The notes: generated by a model not told the origin, from the letters alone. Shown: positions 23,218 to 35,150, counted from the first letter of the stretch. The stretch is DNA of 64,000 nucleotides from Photobacterium sp. GJ3 (GCF_018199995.1 NZ_CP073578.1:3038001-3102000), one strand, 5' to 3'. Program-made: numbers and translations.

Positions 23218-23610
23218 TTAAGCTACGTAGCAGATAATCTCACCACCAAGACCTGCTTTACGAGCAGCACGGTCAGTCATCAGACCCTTGGAAGTGGACA
23301 CAACAGCAATACCCAGACCACCCATCACAGTCGGCAGCGCATCTTTTTTCTTATAGATACGCAGGCCAGGACGTGATACACGCTGGATTTGCTCGATTAC
23401 AGCTTTAGTTTCGAAGTACTTCAGAGTAACTTCGAGTTCAGGCTTAACTTCACCAGAAACGGCGTAGTCAGCCACATAACCTTCTTCTTTCAGCAGAGCT
23501 GCGATAGCAACTTTCAGCTTAGAAGACGGCATTTTAACAGCAACTTTCTTCGCTGCCTGACCGTTACGAATGCGGGTCAGCATATCCGAAATCGGATCTT
23601 GCATGCTCAT
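23218..23610 (-). CDS. rpsH: Ribosomal protein S8
   Basis: 130 residues. S8 is a primary 16S binder of the 30S central domain; in E. coli it is also the translational repressor of the spc operon, acting near rplE. N-terminal [18 protein letters not shown] and the C-terminal motif [26 protein letters not shown] are diagnostic. It is 35 nt after rpsN. Confidence 0.98.
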   Translation of the reverse strand: MSMQDPISDMLTRIRNGQAAKKVAVKMPSSKLKVAIAALLKEEGYVADYAVSGEVKPELEVTLKYFETKAVIEQIQRVSRPGLRIYKKKDALPTVMGGLGIAVVSTSKGLMTDRAARKAGLGGEIICYVA

Positions 23611-23645
23611 AAGTCAATACTCCGTGATTCTTAATTGGTAACGAA

Positions 23646-23951
23646 TTACCAGCTAGCCTTACGCAGACCCGGAATCTCGCCTTTCATGCAAGCTTCACGA
23701 ACCTTGATACGGCACAGACCAAACTTACGTAGGTAGCCGTGTGGGCGTCCAGTCTGGTTACAGCGGTTACGCTGACGCGATGGACTTGAATCACGTGGCA
23801 GAGACTGAAGTTTAAGCACTGCATTCCAGCGATCTTCTTCAGACGCGTTCACGTCGCTAATTAGAGCTTTAAGCGCAGCACGCTTTTCAGCGAACTTAGC
23901 TACCAGCTTGGCACGTTTTACTTCGCGTGCCTTCATAGATTCTTTAGCCAT
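23646..23951 (-). CDS. rpsN: Ribosomal protein S14 (zinc-free form)
   Basis: 101 residues, the long form without the CxxC pairs of the zinc form. It is part of the 30S head near the A site. [20 protein letters not shown] and [23 protein letters not shown] are the family signatures. It is 15 nt after rplE. With L36 here in the zinc form, only some of the operon's proteins depend on zinc. Confidence 0.98.
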   Translation of the reverse strand: MAKESMKAREVKRAKLVAKFAEKRAALKALISDVNASEEDRWNAVLKLQSLPRDSSPSRQRNRCNQTGRPHGYLRKFGLCRIKVREACMKGEIPGLRKASW

Positions 23952-23966
23952 TAGTAACCCTTACTT

Positions 23967-24506
23967 TTACTTACGGAATGGGAAGTTAAAAGCAGACAGC
24001 AGAGCACGAGCTTCTTCGTCAGAGTTCGCAGTAGTAGTGATAGTGATATCCAAACCACGTACACGATCTACTTTATCGAAATCGATTTCTGGGAAGATAA
24101 TCTGCTCACGAACGCCCATGCTGTAGTTACCACGACCGTCGAATGATTTCGGGTTCAGACCACGGAAATCACGGATACGAGGAACAGCAATAGAGATCAG
24201 ACGCTCGAAAAAGTCCCACATACGTTCGCCACGCAGGGTTACTTTACAGCCGATCGGGTAGCCCTCACGGATCTTAAAGCCAGCAACAGACTTACGAGCT
24301 TTGGTAATCAGCGGCTTTTGACCGGTAATTGCGGCCATATCAGCAGCTGCGTTTTCCAACAGCTTCTTGTCGTTCAAGGCTTCACCGACACCCATGTTCA
24401 GGGTAATCTTTTCGATCCTTGGGACTTGCATGATGCTCTTGTACTCGAACTTGTCAGCAAGTTCTTTTACAACAGACTCTTTGTAGTAATCATGCAGTTT
24501 CGCCAT
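23967..24506 (-). CDS. rplE: Ribosomal protein L5
   Basis: 179 residues. L5 binds 5S rRNA and forms the bridge to S13 in the 30S head. Visible motifs are [32 protein letters not shown] and the C-terminal [29 protein letters not shown]. It is 15 nt after rplX. In E. coli the S8 operator of the spc operon overlaps this gene's start; no check of that fold was made here. Confidence 0.98.
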   Translation of the reverse strand: MAKLHDYYKESVVKELADKFEYKSIMQVPRIEKITLNMGVGEALNDKKLLENAAADMAAITGQKPLITKARKSVAGFKIREGYPIGCKVTLRGERMWDFFERLISIAVPRIRDFRGLNPKSFDGRGNYSMGVREQIIFPEIDFDKVDRVRGLDITITTTANSDEEARALLSAFNFPFRK

Positions 24507-24521
24507 AGTACTACTCCAAAA

Positions 24522-24836
24522 TTACTTGATAGTTTCGCCATTAGACTTGAAGAAACGAACTTTTTTGCCGTCTTCAAATCGGAAGCCTACACGGTCAGCT
24601 TTACCAGTTGCCGCGTTGAAGATTGCAACGTTAGAAGCATCAATTGTTGCTTCTTGTTCAACGATGCCACCCTGGATGCCCATAGCCGGAACAGGCTTCT
24701 GGTGCTTCTTAACCAGGTTGATACCTTCAACAACGATTTTACCAGTTGCCAGGACCTTAGTTACTTTACCTTTCTTACCTTTATCTTTACCGGCAAGAAC
24801 GATAACTTCGTCGTTACGACGGATTTTAGCTGCCAT
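24522..24836 (-). CDS. rplX: Ribosomal protein L24
   Basis: 104 residues starting [25 protein letters not shown]. An in-frame GTG at 24845 is part of the GGAGTG ribosome site, so the ATG at 24836 (GGAG 8 nt upstream) is the start. L24 is an assembly-initiating 50S protein near the tunnel exit. The KOW motif is at the N-terminus. It is 12 nt after rplN. Confidence 0.98.
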   Translation of the reverse strand: MAAKIRRNDEVIVLAGKDKGKKGKVTKVLATGKIVVEGINLVKKHQKPVPAMGIQGGIVEQEATIDASNVAIFNAATGKADRVGFRFEDGKKVRFFKSNGETIK

Positions 24837-24848
24837 TTTCGTCACTCC

Positions 24849-25220
24849 TTACAGTACTTCTGGCGCTAGTGAAACAATTTTCATGAATTTCGCAGAGCGA
24901 AGTTCACGAGTCACTGGGCCAAAGATACGAGTACCGATTAGTTGCTCAGTGTTGTTGTTCAACAGCACGCAAGCATTACGGTCGAAGCGAATGACAGAGC
25001 CGTCTGGACGACGAACGCCTTTACGGGTGCGCACAACCACCGCTTTCAGTACATCACCTTTTTTCACTTTACCGCGAGGAATTGCTTCCTTCACAGTAAC
25101 TTTGATGATGTCACCGATATGTGCATAGCGACGGTGAGAACCACCCAGAACCTTAATACACATTACGCTACGAGCGCCGGAGTTATCGGCTGCATCTAGC
25201 ATACTTTGCATTTGGATCAT
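24849..25220 (-). CDS. rplN: Ribosomal protein L14
   Basis: 123 residues starting [22 protein letters not shown] longer in-frame start at 25256 would add 12 residues, but the GGAG site 7 nt before 25220 and the family length favour the shorter form. L14 lies at the subunit interface and makes bridges B5 and B8. It is the first gene of the spc operon, downstream of the S10 operon terminator. Confidence 0.98.
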   Translation of the reverse strand: MIQMQSMLDAADNSGARSVMCIKVLGGSHRRYAHIGDIIKVTVKEAIPRGKVKKGDVLKAVVVRTRKGVRRPDGSVIRFDRNACVLLNNNTEQLIGTRIFGPVTRELRSAKFMKIVSLAPEVL

Positions 25221-25256
25221 GTTAGTGCTCCGCTTATCAAAAACATCTAGACCCAT

Positions 25257-25320
25257 CTCGGGTCGAATTCGCCTTTTTTACAAGGGCGGCGAATAATAAC
25301 ACCATTTATTGAGAATGGGT
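25257..25320 (-). promoter_or_regulatory. spc operon promoter and leader region
   Basis: This stretch between the S10 terminator and rplN should hold the spc promoter. A TATTAT-type -10 is visible on the minus strand near 25290-25300, but I could not match a good -35, so the exact site is open. A GGCG-rich hairpin, CGCC-N-GGCG (25270-25291), is present. Confidence 0.35.
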
Positions 25321-25321
25321 A

Positions 25322-25356
25322 GATAAAAATAAACGGCCCCAATTTTCCAGGGGCCG
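25322..25356 (-). terminator. S10 operon terminator
   Basis: CGGCCCC (25334-25340) pairs with GGGGCCG (25350-25356); on the minus strand it is followed by TTTATTTTTATC. It separates rpsQ (S10 operon) from rplN (spc operon). Confidence 0.88.
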
Positions 25357-25383
25357 CTCAGTTATGTTATTGCTAAAGTTCGC

Positions 25384-25638
25384 TTAGATGCGCGCTTTTT
25401 CAATAACGCGTACCAGAGTCCAAGATTTCTTCTTAGACAGTGGACGGCACTCACGAATCTCAACTGTGTCGCCAAGGCCACACTCGTTGTTTTCGTCGTG
25501 AACATGCAGCTTAGTCGTACGCTTGATGAACTTACCATAGATTGGGTGCTTCACGAAACGCTCGATAGCAACCACGATAGACTTGTCCATCTTGTCGCTA
25601 ACTACACGACCCTGCTGAGTACGAATATTCTCGCTCAT
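25384..25638 (-). CDS. rpsQ: Ribosomal protein S17
   Basis: 84 residues. A primary 16S-binding protein of the OB fold: [42 protein letters not shown] is the expected core. It is the last gene of the S10 operon and overlaps rpmC by one base, which points to translational coupling. Confidence 0.98.
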   Translation of the reverse strand: MSENIRTQQGRVVSDKMDKSIVVAIERFVKHPIYGKFIKRTTKLHVHDENNECGLGDTVEIRECRPLSKKKSWTLVRVIEKARI

Positions 25639-25829
25639 TATGCGCCAGCCTTCTCATTCAGAACGGTTTTAACACGTGCGATATCGCGACGTACTGCTTT
25701 CAGAGTGTGAGTCTGTTGCAGCTGACCAGTTGCAGCCTGCATGCGCAGGTTGAACTGCTCACGCAGCAGGTTCACAAGTTCAGCATTCAGTTCTTCAACG
25801 CTTTTAGCGCGCAGATCTTGTGCATTCAT
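25638..25829 (-). CDS. rpmC: Ribosomal protein L29
   Basis: 63 residues, [21 protein letters not shown]... A GTG one codon earlier is possible, but the ATG at 25829 shares its first base with the rplP stop and gives the family length. L29 is a two-helix protein next to the tunnel exit that, with L23, contacts SRP and trigger factor. Confidence 0.97.
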   Translation of the reverse strand: MNAQDLRAKSVEELNAELVNLLREQFNLRMQAATGQLQQTHTLKAVRRDIARVKTVLNEKAGA

Positions 25830-26239
25830 CACATCACCGCCTTAGTTACGAAAGTGGTTTTAACAGGAAGCTTACGTGCGGCCAGTTTAAAGGCTTCGCG
25901 TGCAAGATCTTCTGAAACACCATCCATTTCATAAAGAACTTTACCTGGTTGGATTTGGGCTACCCAGTACTCAACGTTACCTTTACCCTTACCCTGACGA
26001 ACTTCCAACGGCTTGCTTGTAATCGGCTTGTCCGGGAAGATACGAATCCAGATTTGGCCCTGACGTTTGATATGACGAGTCATAGCACGACGAGCAGCCT
26101 CGATCTGACGCGCAGTAATACGGCCACGGCCAACTGCTTTCAGACCGAAAGTACCGAAGCTTACGTCAGTACCGTTCGCCAGACCGCGGTTACGACCCTT
26201 ATGAGTCTTGCGGAATTTAGTGCGTTTAGGTTGCAGCAT
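25829..26239 (-). CDS. rplP: Ribosomal protein L16
   Basis: 136 residues. L16 is close to the peptidyl transferase centre and helps position the A-site t[48 protein letters not shown] and [19 protein letters not shown] are the family's signatures. It is 11 nt after rpsC and coupled to rpmC by overlap. Confidence 0.98.
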   Translation of the reverse strand: MLQPKRTKFRKTHKGRNRGLANGTDVSFGTFGLKAVGRGRITARQIEAARRAMTRHIKRQGQIWIRIFPDKPITSKPLEVRQGKGKGNVEYWVAQIQPGKVLYEMDGVSEDLAREAFKLAARKLPVKTTFVTKAVM

Positions 26240-26250
26240 CGATAAACTCC

Positions 26251-26943
26251 TTATTTACGGCCTTTGCGTTGCTTCTTAGGCTTGTTATCAGCCTTAGGCT
26301 CAGCAACTGGCATGCCACCCAGAACTTCGCCTTTGAAGATCCAAGTTTTGATACCAATTACACCGTATTGGGTGTGAGCCGAAGAAGTCGCGTAATCAAT
26401 GTCAGCACGCAGAGTGTGCAGAGGCACACGGCCTTCACGGTACCACTCAGTACGTGCGATTTCAGCGCCGCCCAGACGGCCGCTTACTTCAACTTTGATA
26501 CCCTTGGCACCCAGACGCATTGCGTTCTGTACCGCACGCTTCATTGCGCGACGGAACATTACACGACGCTCCAGCTGAGAAGCGATGCTGTCACCAACAA
26601 GCTGTGCATCCAGCTCTGGCTTACGTACTTCAGCGATGTTGATCTGTGCTGGAACACCAGCGATCTTAGCAACGCGAGCGCGCAGTTTTTCTACGTCTTC
26701 GCCTTTCTTACCGATAACAACGCCAGGACGAGCAGTGTGAATCGTCACACGGATGCTCTTCGCTGGACGCTCGATAACGATGCGAGACAGAGACGCTTTT
26801 GCTAATTCCTTGGTCAGGAATTGACGTACCTTGAAGTCGCCGTCTAGGTTGTCAGCGAATTCGTTGCTGTTAGCATACCAAGTGGTATTCCAAGGCTTCA
26901 CGATGCCAAGACGAATACCATTAGGATGTACTTTTTGACCCAT
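26251..26943 (-). CDS. rpsC: Ribosomal protein S3
   Basis: 230 residues. It lies at the mRNA entry channel with helicase activity in the 30S head. The type II KH domain is visible ([25 protein letters not shown], about 45-70), followed by the C-terminal S3 domain ([41 protein letters not shown]). It has a short lysine-rich tail. It is 19 nt after rplV. Confidence 0.98.
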   Translation of the reverse strand: MGQKVHPNGIRLGIVKPWNTTWYANSNEFADNLDGDFKVRQFLTKELAKASLSRIVIERPAKSIRVTIHTARPGVVIGKKGEDVEKLRARVAKIAGVPAQINIAEVRKPELDAQLVGDSIASQLERRVMFRRAMKRAVQNAMRLGAKGIKVEVSGRLGGAEIARTEWYREGRVPLHTLRADIDYATSSAHTQYGVIGIKTWIFKGEVLGGMPVAEPKADNKPKKQRKGRK

Positions 26944-26962
26944 TGCTTTGTCTCCTACTCTC

Positions 26963-27295
26963 TTAGCGATCCGCTACAACAACAGTGATGTGGCTAGAAC
27001 GCTTCAAGATGCGATCGGCACGGCCTTTAGCACGAGGCATAATACGCTTCATGGTTGGGCCTTCATCAACGAAGATTTTCGCAACATTCAGATCATCGAT
27101 GTCTGCGCCTTCGTTGTGCTCAGCATTAGCGATAGCAGATTCCAGAACCTTCTTAACCAGGTCAGCAGCTTTTTTGTTGCTGAAAGTCAGAATTTCCAGT
27201 GCTTGTGCTACGGTTTTACCGCGCACCAGATCTGCAACCAAACGAGCTTTCTGCGGTGAGATGCGAGCAAAGCGATGTTTAGCGATAGCTTCCAT
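26963..27295 (-). CDS. rplV: Ribosomal protein L22
   Basis: 110 residues. Its extended beta-hairpin lines the peptide exit tunnel next to L4, the site of macrolide resistance changes and arrest-peptide sensing. The hairpin ([27 protein letters not shown]) looks wild type. It is 14 nt after rpsS. Confidence 0.98.
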   Translation of the reverse strand: MEAIAKHRFARISPQKARLVADLVRGKTVAQALEILTFSNKKAADLVKKVLESAIANAEHNEGADIDDLNVAKIFVDEGPTMKRIMPRAKGRADRILKRSSHITVVVADR

Positions 27296-27309
27296 TACCT
27301 ATACTCCTC

Positions 27310-27591
<282 letters not shown>

Positions 27592-27608
27592 TTATCCTCT
27601 GATATAAA

Positions 27609-28433
27609 TTACTTATTACGACGACGTACGATGTACTTGTCGGTACGTTTGTTCTTACGAGTTTTGTAACCCTTGGTCGGTACGCCCCATGGTGTCACTG
27701 GGTGACGACCACCAGAAGTACGACCTTCACCACCACCGTGTGGGTGGTCGATTGGGTTCATTACAACACCACGTACGGTTGGACGAACACCGCGCCAACG
27801 TGAAGCACCGGCTTTACCCAGTTCACGCAGCATGTGTTCACCGTTACCAACCTCACCCAGCGTCGCACGACCTTCGGCAAGAACTTTACGCATCTCACCA
27901 GAACGCAGACGAATCGTTACGTATGCGCCAGCACGAGCTACGATTTGAGCGTAAGTACCAGCTGAACGAGCCAGCTGTGCACCTTTACCAGGCTTCAGTT
28001 CAACACAGTGTACAGTTGAACCTACTGGGATGTTGCGCATTGGCAGGGTATTACCTACTTTGATCGCAGCATCTGCGCCAGACTGGATCGTATCACCAGC
28101 TTGGATGCCTTTTGGTGCAATGATGTAACGACGCTCACCATCTGCGTACAGAACCAGAGCGATGTTTGCGCTACGGTTTGGATCGTATTCCAGACGCTCA
28201 ACTTTCGCTGGGATACCATCTTTATTACGCTTAAAGTCGATCAGACGGTAATGTTGTTTGTTACCACCACCGATATGACGAACAGTAATACGACCGTTAT
28301 TGTTACGACCACCAGTCTTAGAGTTTTTCTCCAGCAGTGGTGCGTACGGCTTACCCTTATGCAGGTCAGAGTTAACCACTTTAACTACGTGGCGACGACC
28401 TGGGGAAGTCGGCTTACATTTTACAATAGCCAT
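27609..28433 (-). CDS. rplB: Ribosomal protein L2
   Basis: 274 residues. A large, highly conserved protein at the interface that supports peptidyl transferase assembly. The C-terminal loop [25 protein letters not shown] carries the conserved histidine. The N-terminal OB domain and SH3-like barrel are of normal length. It is 18 nt after rplW. Confidence 0.98.
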   Translation of the reverse strand: MAIVKCKPTSPGRRHVVKVVNSDLHKGKPYAPLLEKNSKTGGRNNNGRITVRHIGGGNKQHYRLIDFKRNKDGIPAKVERLEYDPNRSANIALVLYADGERRYIIAPKGIQAGDTIQSGADAAIKVGNTLPMRNIPVGSTVHCVELKPGKGAQLARSAGTYAQIVARAGAYVTIRLRSGEMRKVLAEGRATLGEVGNGEHMLRELGKAGASRWRGVRPTVRGVVMNPIDHPHGGGEGRTSGGRHPVTPWGVPTKGYKTRKNKRTDKYIVRRRNK

Positions 28434-28451
28434 TCTTCTTTGCTCCTAGCC

Positions 28452-28754
28452 TTACTCTGCACTACCAGCGAAGTCGATGTCTTGACCTTCTTTCAGGGTC
28501 ACGTACGCTTTTTTCCAGTCGCTACGACGGCCTTGGCGCATACCTTGACGCTTAGTTTTACCTTTAGCAATCAGAGTATTTACAGACTTAACTTCAACTT
28601 CAAACAGTTTCTCAACTGCCGCTTTGATCTCACGCTTAGTTGCGGTCATCGCTACTTTGAAAACGATAGTGTTACCGTTCTCAGCAGCCATGGTCGCTTT
28701 TTCAGAGATGTGCGGAGCACGTAGAACTTTTAGGATACGCTCTTCGGTGATCAT
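28452..28754 (-). CDS. rplW: Ribosomal protein L23
   Basis: 100 residues. Docking site for trigger factor and SRP at the tunnel exit. [21 protein letters not shown] at the N-terminus and the tunnel-facing loop [23 protein letters not shown] are typical. It overlaps rplD by four bases (ATGA type). Confidence 0.98.
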   Translation of the reverse strand: MITEERILKVLRAPHISEKATMAAENGNTIVFKVAMTATKREIKAAVEKLFEVEVKSVNTLIAKGKTKRQGMRQGRRSDWKKAYVTLKEGQDIDFAGSAE

Positions 28755-29353
28755 GCCAGCATCTCCTCAACTTGCTTAACTGCCGCAGCAGTCATCACTA
28801 CTTTGTCGAATGCGATCAAGCTCACTGGATCGATTGCAGCTGCATCACGAACGTCAACCTTGTACAGGTTACGTGCTGCCAGGAACAGATTTTCATCCAG
28901 TTCACCGGTTACGATCAGAACATCGTTCAGCGCCAGCTCATTCAGCTTAGCAACCAGTTCTTTCGTTTTCGGCGCTTCTACAGAGAAGTTATCAACAACG
29001 ATCAGACGCTCTTGACGAACCAGCTCAGACAGAATGCACTTCATCGCACCACGGTACATTTTCTTGTTAACTTTCTGGCTGTGGTCCTGTGGACGAGCTG
29101 CGAAAGTTACACCACCTGTACGCCACAGTGGGCTACGGATAGTACCGGCACGAGCACGACCAGTACCTTTTTGACGCCATGGCTTAGCACCGCCACCAGA
29201 CACGTCTGAACGAGTCTTTTGTGCACGGCTACCTTGACGGGCACCTGCTGCGTACGCAACAACTACTTGGTGTACCAGCGCTTCGTTGAACTCACGCCCA
29301 AAAGTAGTTTCGGAGACAGTTAGCGCATCAGCGCCTTTGACTACCAATTCCAT
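28751..29353 (-). CDS. rplD: Ribosomal protein L4
   Basis: 200 residues. L4 has a globular domain and a long loop that reaches the exit tunnel ([24 protein letters not shown] region, about 55-80). In E. coli it also represses the S10 operon by causing termination in the leader and blocking translation. A matching leader lies upstream of rpsJ in this window. It is 16 nt after rplC. Confidence 0.98.
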   Translation of the reverse strand: MELVVKGADALTVSETTFGREFNEALVHQVVVAYAAGARQGSRAQKTRSDVSGGGAKPWRQKGTGRARAGTIRSPLWRTGGVTFAARPQDHSQKVNKKMYRGAMKCILSELVRQERLIVVDNFSVEAPKTKELVAKLNELALNDVLIVTGELDENLFLAARNLYKVDVRDAAAIDPVSLIAFDKVVMTAAAVKQVEEMLA

Positions 29354-29369
29354 TACTAACTCCTCGACG

Positions 29370-29999
29370 TTACGCTTTAACAGCTGGTTTTACGATCACG
29401 TTGCCGCCAGTTGCGCCTGGTACTGCACCTTTGATCAGAAGCAGGTTGCGCTCAGCGTCAACACGTACGATCTCAAGGTTTTGAGTCGTTACACGCTCAG
29501 CACCCATGTGACCAGCCATTTTCTTGCCTTTAAATACGCGACCTGGAGTCTGACATTGACCGATAGAACCAGGGGCACGGTGAGACAAGGAGTTACCGTG
29601 GCTCATATCTTGAGTACGGAAGTTCCAACGCTTAACAGCGCCTTGGAAACCTTTACCCTTAGAAGTGCCAGTAACGTCTACTTTCTTAATTTCGTTGAAC
29701 AGTTCAACTTTCAGCTCAGCGCCTACTTCGAACTCTTCACCATTGTCCAGGCGGAATTCCCACAGACCGCGGCCAGCTTCAACACCTGCTTTCGCAAAGT
29801 GACCAGCTTCAGCTTTATTTACACGGCTTGCTTTCTTAGAACCAGCAGTTACCTGGATAGCGTTATAACCATCAGTGTCAACAGACTTAACCTGAGTAAC
29901 ACGGTTATTTTCTACTTCAACCACAGTAACTGGGATAGAAGTGCCATCTTCGGTAAAGATGCGGGTCATACCCACTTTACGACCGATTAGACCAATCAT
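29370..29999 (-). CDS. rplC: Ribosomal protein L3
   Basis: 209 residues. An early-assembling 50S protein whose loop reaches the peptidyl transferase centre. The N-terminal [28 protein letters not shown] and the loop with the conserved methylatable Gln ([34 protein letters not shown]) are intact. It is 14 nt after rpsJ. Confidence 0.98.
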   Translation of the reverse strand: MIGLIGRKVGMTRIFTEDGTSIPVTVVEVENNRVTQVKSVDTDGYNAIQVTAGSKKASRVNKAEAGHFAKAGVEAGRGLWEFRLDNGEEFEVGAELKVELFNEIKKVDVTGTSKGKGFQGAVKRWNFRTQDMSHGNSLSHRAPGSIGQCQTPGRVFKGKKMAGHMGAERVTTQNLEIVRVDAERNLLLIKGAVPGATGGNVIVKPAVKA

Positions 30000-30013
30000 T
30001 CTCTTATCTCCCC

Positions 30014-30549
<536 letters not shown>

Positions 30550-30555
30550 CGGGGC

Positions 30556-30583
30556 ATTATACCGATCACAAAATGAAACGCAA
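30556..30583 (-). promoter_or_regulatory. S10 operon promoter
   Basis: On the minus strand TATAAT (30556-30561) is followed by the GC-rich discriminator GCCCCGC, as in stringently controlled promoters. A weak -35, TTGCGT, lies 16 nt upstream. Confidence 0.7.
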
Positions 30584-30610
30584 GCAGTGATGGGAAATTA
30601 AACAATCAAT

Positions 30611-30647
30611 GAAAAAAGCCCCCGCCCATCAAAGATGGACAGGGGCT
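30611..30647 (-). terminator. bfr terminator
   Basis: The stem runs AGCCCC.G.CCATC (30617-30630) with GATGG.C.GGGGCT (30634-30647) around AAA, with two mismatches. On the minus strand a run of six T follows. It ends the bfd-bfr unit ahead of the S10 promoter. Confidence 0.88.
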
Positions 30648-30668
30648 GATGAAGGCTGAAGAACTAGA

Positions 30669-31145
30669 CTATTCTTCGTCGACAATCTGTGCCTGGTTGT
30701 AGTTGTTAATTCCCATTCGCTCAATCAAACCGAGCTGGGTTTCAAGCCAGTCGACATGCTCTTCTTCATCTTCCAGAATATCTTGGAACAAATCTCTGGA
30801 GACATAATCCCGCACTTCTTCGGCGTACTGAATTGCGTCGCGTAAATCCGGAATTGCATCCATCTCCAGGGAGAGGTCACATTCGAGCATTTCTTTGGTG
30901 TCTTCGCCAATGCGAAGCTTGCCCAAGTCCTGCAGATTCGGTACACCCTCCAGAAACAAAATCCGCTCAATCAGATGATCGGCATGATTCATTTCATCGA
31001 TTGATTCATGGTATTCCTTGTCGGCGAGATGCTTAAGCCCCCAATCCTTATACATACGGGCATGGAGGAAGTACTGATTAATGGCAACCAGTTCATTACC
31101 CAGGATTTTGTTGAGATGCTGAATGATTTTGGGGTCGGCTTTCAT
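30669..31145 (-). CDS. bfr: Bacterioferritin
   Basis: 158 residues from the ATG at 31145, which has GAGGAG 9 nt upstream; upstream in-frame codons to 31202 are not needed. Bfr forms a 24-subunit shell that oxidises and stores iron, with haem at the dimer interface. The di-iron ligands Glu18, Glu51, His54, Glu94, Glu127 and His130 and the haem ligand Met52 fall at their usual places (EMNHADH at 51-57; [10 protein letters not shown] around 125-134). It is downstream of bfd, the ferredoxin that helps release its iron. Confidence 0.97.
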   Translation of the reverse strand: MKADPKIIQHLNKILGNELVAINQYFLHARMYKDWGLKHLADKEYHESIDEMNHADHLIERILFLEGVPNLQDLGKLRIGEDTKEMLECDLSLEMDAIPDLRDAIQYAEEVRDYVSRDLFQDILEDEEEHVDWLETQLGLIERMGINNYNQAQIVDEE

Positions 31146-31227
31146 TAGGGAACACTCCTCTCTCGGTCCATATAAGCTTAGAACCGATTTGAAGAGTGTC
31201 AAAATTGAGTCGTTACTCGTCCTGAGA

Positions 31228-31461
31228 TTAACTTGCCTTTTTCAAGGCGACCTCAGTGATATCAATCACATGAATTGCGCGAGCAGCTTCCCGCTCCAAT
31301 ACCACATGCTGAATGATGCCTTTTGCCTGTCGGATGCATTTTCCACACTGTGAACCAAGAGGTGTGATCGCTTTAATATCACGAATATCCGCCACGCCTT
31401 CTTCTTCAATCAGCTTTACAATCTTTTTATCGGAAATTCCATGGCACAGGCAAACGTACAT
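31228..31461 (-). CDS. bfd: Bacterioferritin-associated ferredoxin
   Basis: 77 residues with the [2Fe-2S] ligands Cys4, Cys6, Cys39 and Cys42 (MYVCLCHG and GSQCGKC). Bfd docks on bacterioferritin and passes electrons to the haem so that stored iron can leave. It is 82 nt upstream of bfr, the usual partner arrangement. A Fur-type box covers its upstream region, which fits induction under iron shortage. The C-terminal 15 residues beyond the family core are of unknown importance. Confidence 0.95.
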   Translation of the reverse strand: MYVCLCHGISDKKIVKLIEEEGVADIRDIKAITPLGSQCGKCIRQAKGIIQHVVLEREAARAIHVIDITEVALKKAS

Positions 31462-31490
31462 AACAACTCTCTGCTTTTCATCTGCCTCAA

Positions 31491-31515
31491 AATATAAACG
31501 AGAACGGTTAGCATT
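31491..31515 (-). promoter_or_regulatory. Fur-type box and candidate -10 upstream of bfd
   Basis: 31497-31515 (AACGAGAACGGTTAGCATT) matches 13 of 19 positions of the AATGATAATCATTATCATT Fur consensus. A TATATT -10 (31491-31496, minus strand) directly abuts it, so a bound repressor would block the promoter. Confidence 0.6.
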
Positions 31516-31676
31516 ACCACTTTTGTTCGTTGTGTTTGCTAGATGAATTAGTTATCAATAATGAGTAAAAATTCGCCTATGGAATATGTAATAAAGAGAG
31601 GCAGTTAGCAGAGCATCTTGGTGGCGGCTTTCTACCAAACCGGAAAAATCGCTGCTTTTTCTGAATCAGAAAAACA

Positions 31677-31700
31677 AAAAGGGAGCCGAAGCTCCCTTTT
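31677..31700 (-). terminator. tuf operon terminator
   Basis: AAAAGGGAGC (31677-31686) pairs with GCTCCCTTTT (31691-31700) around CGAA. The T-tract on the minus strand follows tuf by about 22 nt. Confidence 0.93.
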
Positions 31701-31722
31701 GTGTTGATTCAATCTTTGCTAA

Positions 31723-32907
31723 TTAAGCAACGATCTTAGCAACAACACCAGCACCAACGGTACGGCCACCTTCACGGATTGCGAAGCGCAGACCTTCGTC
31801 CATTGCGATAGGTGCGATCAGAGTAACAACCATCTTGATGTTGTCACCTGGCATAACCATCTCAACGCCTTCTGGCAGTTCGATAGTACCGGTCACGTCA
31901 GTTGTACGGAAGTAGAACTGTGGACGGTAGCCTTTGAAGAACGGAGTATGACGGCCACCTTCGTCTTTAGACAGAACGTATACTTCTGACTCGAAAGTTG
32001 TGTGCGGAGTGATTGAACCAGGCTTCGCCAGAACTTGACCACGCTCAACTTCGTCACGCTTAGTACCACGCAGCAGAACACCAACGTTCTCACCTGCACG
32101 GCCTTCGTCCAGAAGCTTACGGAACATCTCAACGCCAGTACAAGTTGTCGTCGTGGTCTCTTTGATACCAACGATAGCAACTTCGTCACCTACGCGAACG
32201 ATACCTTGCTCAACACGACCAGTAACTACAGTACCACGGCCCTGGATTGAGAATACGTCTTCGATTGGCAGGATGAACGGCTTGTCGATTGCACGCTCTG
32301 GCTCTGGGATGTAGTTGTCCAGCGCTTCAGCCAGCTCAACGATTTTCTCTTCCCACTGAGCTTCACCATTCAGCGCGCCCAGAGCAGAACCCATGATTAC
32401 TGGGCAGTCGTCACCTGGGAAGTCGTACTCAGACAGAAGTTCACGAACTTCCATCTCAACCAGCTCTAGCAGCTCTTCGTCATCAACCATGTCACACTTG
32501 TTCATGAACACGATGATGTAAGGGATACCAACCTGACGACCCAGCAGGATGTGCTCACGCGTCTGTGGCATTGGGCCATCAGTCGCAGCAACAACCAGGA
32601 TACCACCGTCCATCTGAGCAGCACCGGTGATCATGTTTTTCACGTAGTCGGCGTGTCCTGGGCAGTCAACGTGTGCGTAGTGGCGAGTCGGAGTATCGTA
32701 CTCTACGTGAGAAGTAGAGATGGTGATACCACGCTCACGCTCTTCTGGCGCATTATCGATAGATGCGAAGTCACGCGCAGAACCGCCGTATACTTTAGAC
32801 AAAGTAGTACAGATTGCAGCAGTCAGAGTTGTTTTACCGTGGTCAACGTGGCCGATAGTACCAACGTTAACGTGCGGTTTCGTACGTTCAAATTTTTCTT
32901 TAGACAC
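31723..32907 (-). CDS. tuf: Elongation factor Tu
   Basis: 394 residues from the GTG at 32907 ([15 protein letters not shown]), with AGGAAGGA 8 nt upstream; open frame further upstream is non-coding. EF-Tu delivers aminoacyl-tRNA to the ribosome with GTP. G motifs are [20 protein letters not shown] and SALGAL; the switch II histidine of the PGH motif is present. Residues linked to kirromycin resistance were not examined. It is 105 nt after fusA. Vibrionaceae usually have a second tuf gene elsewhere; only this one is in the window. Confidence 0.98.
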   Translation of the reverse strand: MSKEKFERTKPHVNVGTIGHVDHGKTTLTAAICTTLSKVYGGSARDFASIDNAPEERERGITISTSHVEYDTPTRHYAHVDCPGHADYVKNMITGAAQMDGGILVVAATDGPMPQTREHILLGRQVGIPYIIVFMNKCDMVDDEELLELVEMEVRELLSEYDFPGDDCPVIMGSALGALNGEAQWEEKIVELAEALDNYIPEPERAIDKPFILPIEDVFSIQGRGTVVTGRVEQGIVRVGDEVAIVGIKETTTTTCTGVEMFRKLLDEGRAGENVGVLLRGTKRDEVERGQVLAKPGSITPHTTFESEVYVLSKDEGGRHTPFFKGYRPQFYFRTTDVTGTIELPEGVEMVMPGDNIKMVVTLIAPIAMDEGLRFAIREGGRTVGAGVVAKIVA

Positions 32908-33012
32908 GATCGTGTTCCTTCCTAGTTGTGATTCGCCCCACTGACTGGTGGGACGCGTCAGAAGTTGTATTTTATGCGCCAACCGAAGTTGACGCAATAT
33001 TTCTGCTGATGT

Positions 33013-35109
33013 TTAGCCACGCTCAGCGACGATACCGTCGGCGATATTCTTCGGAACTTCAGCATATTCGCTGAACTCCATCGAATAGGATGCGCGACCT
33101 TGCGTTGCAGAACGAAGATCCGTTGCGTAACCGAACATCTCGGAAAGCGGAACCTGAGCACGGATAATTTTCAGTCCAGCAGGACCTTCATCCATACCAC
33201 CAATGATGCCGCGACGACGGTTCAGGTCACCCACGACATCACCCATCCAGTCTTCCGGTGTCGTTACTTCAACTTTCATCATAGGTTCAAGGATCACAGG
33301 TTGTGCCTCAAGAGCACCTTTCCTGAACGCCATAGAACCGGCGATCTTAAACGCCATTTCGCTCGAGTCAACATCGTGGTAAGAACCATCGAACAGCGTC
33401 GCTTTGACGTCCAATACCGGATAACCGGCAAGCACACCATTTTTCATCTGCTCTTCGATACCTTTAGCAACAGCACCGATATATTCTTTCGGTACCGTAC
33501 CACCGACAACTTCGTCAACAAAGACGAAGCCAGCATTCGGCTCTGAAGGTTCAATCTTCAGCCAGACGTGACCGTACTGGCCGCGACCACCAGATTGACG
33601 TACGAACTTACCTTCCACTTCCGTTTTACCACGGATAGTTTCACGATAAGCAACCTGAGGTTTACCAACGTTACATTCTACGCTGAACTCACGCTTCATA
33701 CGGTCAACGATGATATCCAAATGAAGCTCACCCATCCCTGAAATCAGGGTCTGGCCGGATTCTTCATCGGTTTCTACCCGGAAAGATGGATCTTCTGCCG
33801 CCAGTTTACCCAGCGCAATCCCCATTTTTTCCTGGTCGGCTTTCGACCTTGGTTCAACAGCAATCTGAATGACCGGTTCAGGGAATTCCATACGCTCCAG
33901 AACCACTTTATGATCCGGATCGCACAGGGTATCCCCCGTGGTCACGTTCTTCAGACCAATCGCTGCCGCGATGTCGCCAGCTCGAACTTCTTTGATTTCT
34001 TCACGCTTGTTGGAGTGCATCTGTACGATACGACCAAAGCGTTCACGCTTATCTTTCACGGTGTTGTAGACGGTATCGCCTGAATTCACAACGCCAGAAT
34101 AAACGCGCATAAAGGTCAACGTGCCCACGAATGGGTCAGTCGCAATCTTGAACGCCAGTGCAGCAAATGGTTCATCATCGCTAGAGTGACGTTTCACTTC
34201 GTTCCCGTCCATGTCCTCGCCACGGATAGATTTCACTTCCGTTGGCGATGGCAGGAACTCAACGACTGCATCCAGGACCGCCTGAACACCTTTGTTTTTA
34301 AATGCAGAACCACAGGTCGCCAGAACAATCTCATTGTTCAGCGTACGCTGGCGCAGACCGGCTTTGATTTCAGCTTCAGACAGCGTGCCTTCTTCCAGGT
34401 ACTTGTCCATCAGCTCTTCGGTCGCTTCCGCCGCTGACTCCACCAGATTGGTGTGCCACTCGTCGGCCAGATCCTGCAGTTCAGCTGGAATCTCTTCATA
34501 CGTGAAGCTCATGCCTTGATCGGCTTCATTCCAGTTGATCGCTTTCATTTTAATCAGGTCGATCACACCTTTAAATTCTTCTTCCGCACCAATGTTCAGC
34601 TGAATTGGTACTGGATTTGCGCCAAGACGGTTCTTGATCTGCTCAATCACGCGCAGGAAATCAGCACCCGCACGGTCCATCTTGTTGACGAAGACCATAC
34701 GTGGCACTTCGTATTTATCAGCCTGACGCCATACAGTTTCAGACTGGGGTTCGACACCGGATGAGCCGCAGAAAACAACCACTGCACCATCAAGTACGCG
34801 TAGGGAACGCTCTACTTCGATAGTGAAATCAACGTGTCCTGGGGTGTCGATGATATTGATGCGATGCTCAGGGAACTGAGCGTCCATACCACGCCAGAAG
34901 GTTGTGGTGGCAGCAGAGGTAATGGTGATCCCACGTTCCTGCTCCTGCTCCATCCAGTCCATGGTAGCGGCACCGTCGTGTACTTCACCAATTTTATGGG
35001 AAAGACCTGTGTAGAACAGGATACGCTCGGTCGTGGTTGTTTTACCGGCGTCTACGTGAGCGCAGATACCGATGTTACGGTAACGCTCAATAGGAGTTTT
35101 GCGAGCCAC
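33013..35109 (-). CDS. fusA: Elongation factor G
   Basis: 698 residues, GTG start with GAGGA 7 nt upstream. EF-G drives translocation after peptide bond formation and, with RRF, ribosome recycling. Domain I carries [19 protein letters not shown] (P-loop), DTPGHVDF and NKMD; domains III-V follow in usual length, with domain [20 protein letters not shown]. It is the third gene of the str operon. The space between rpsG and fusA contains two perfect hairpins. Confidence 0.98.
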   Translation of the reverse strand: MARKTPIERYRNIGICAHVDAGKTTTTERILFYTGLSHKIGEVHDGAATMDWMEQEQERGITITSAATTTFWRGMDAQFPEHRINIIDTPGHVDFTIEVERSLRVLDGAVVVFCGSSGVEPQSETVWRQADKYEVPRMVFVNKMDRAGADFLRVIEQIKNRLGANPVPIQLNIGAEEEFKGVIDLIKMKAINWNEADQGMSFTYEEIPAELQDLADEWHTNLVESAAEATEELMDKYLEEGTLSEAEIKAGLRQRTLNNEIVLATCGSAFKNKGVQAVLDAVVEFLPSPTEVKSIRGEDMDGNEVKRHSSDDEPFAALAFKIATDPFVGTLTFMRVYSGVVNSGDTVYNTVKDKRERFGRIVQMHSNKREEIKEVRAGDIAAAIGLKNVTTGDTLCDPDHKVVLERMEFPEPVIQIAVEPRSKADQEKMGIALGKLAAEDPSFRVETDEESGQTLISGMGELHLDIIVDRMKREFSVECNVGKPQVAYRETIRGKTEVEGKFVRQSGGRGQYGHVWLKIEPSEPNAGFVFVDEVVGGTVPKEYIGAVAKGIEEQMKNGVLAGYPVLDVKATLFDGSYHDVDSSEMAFKIAGSMAFRKGALEAQPVILEPMMKVEVTTPEDWMGDVVGDLNRRRGIIGGMDEGPAGLKIIRAQVPLSEMFGYATDLRSATQGRASYSMEFSEYAEVPKNIADGIVAERG

Positions 35110-35124
35110 GGTTGAATCCTCTTA

Positions 35125-35140
35125 CTAAGGTGAACCTTAG
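35125..35140 (-). other. Small hairpin just before the fusA ribosome site
   Basis: CTAAGG-TGAA-CCTTAG forms a perfect 6-bp hairpin 16 nt upstream of the fusA start codon on the minus strand. Confidence 0.5.
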
Positions 35141-35150
35141 AAAATGGTAC

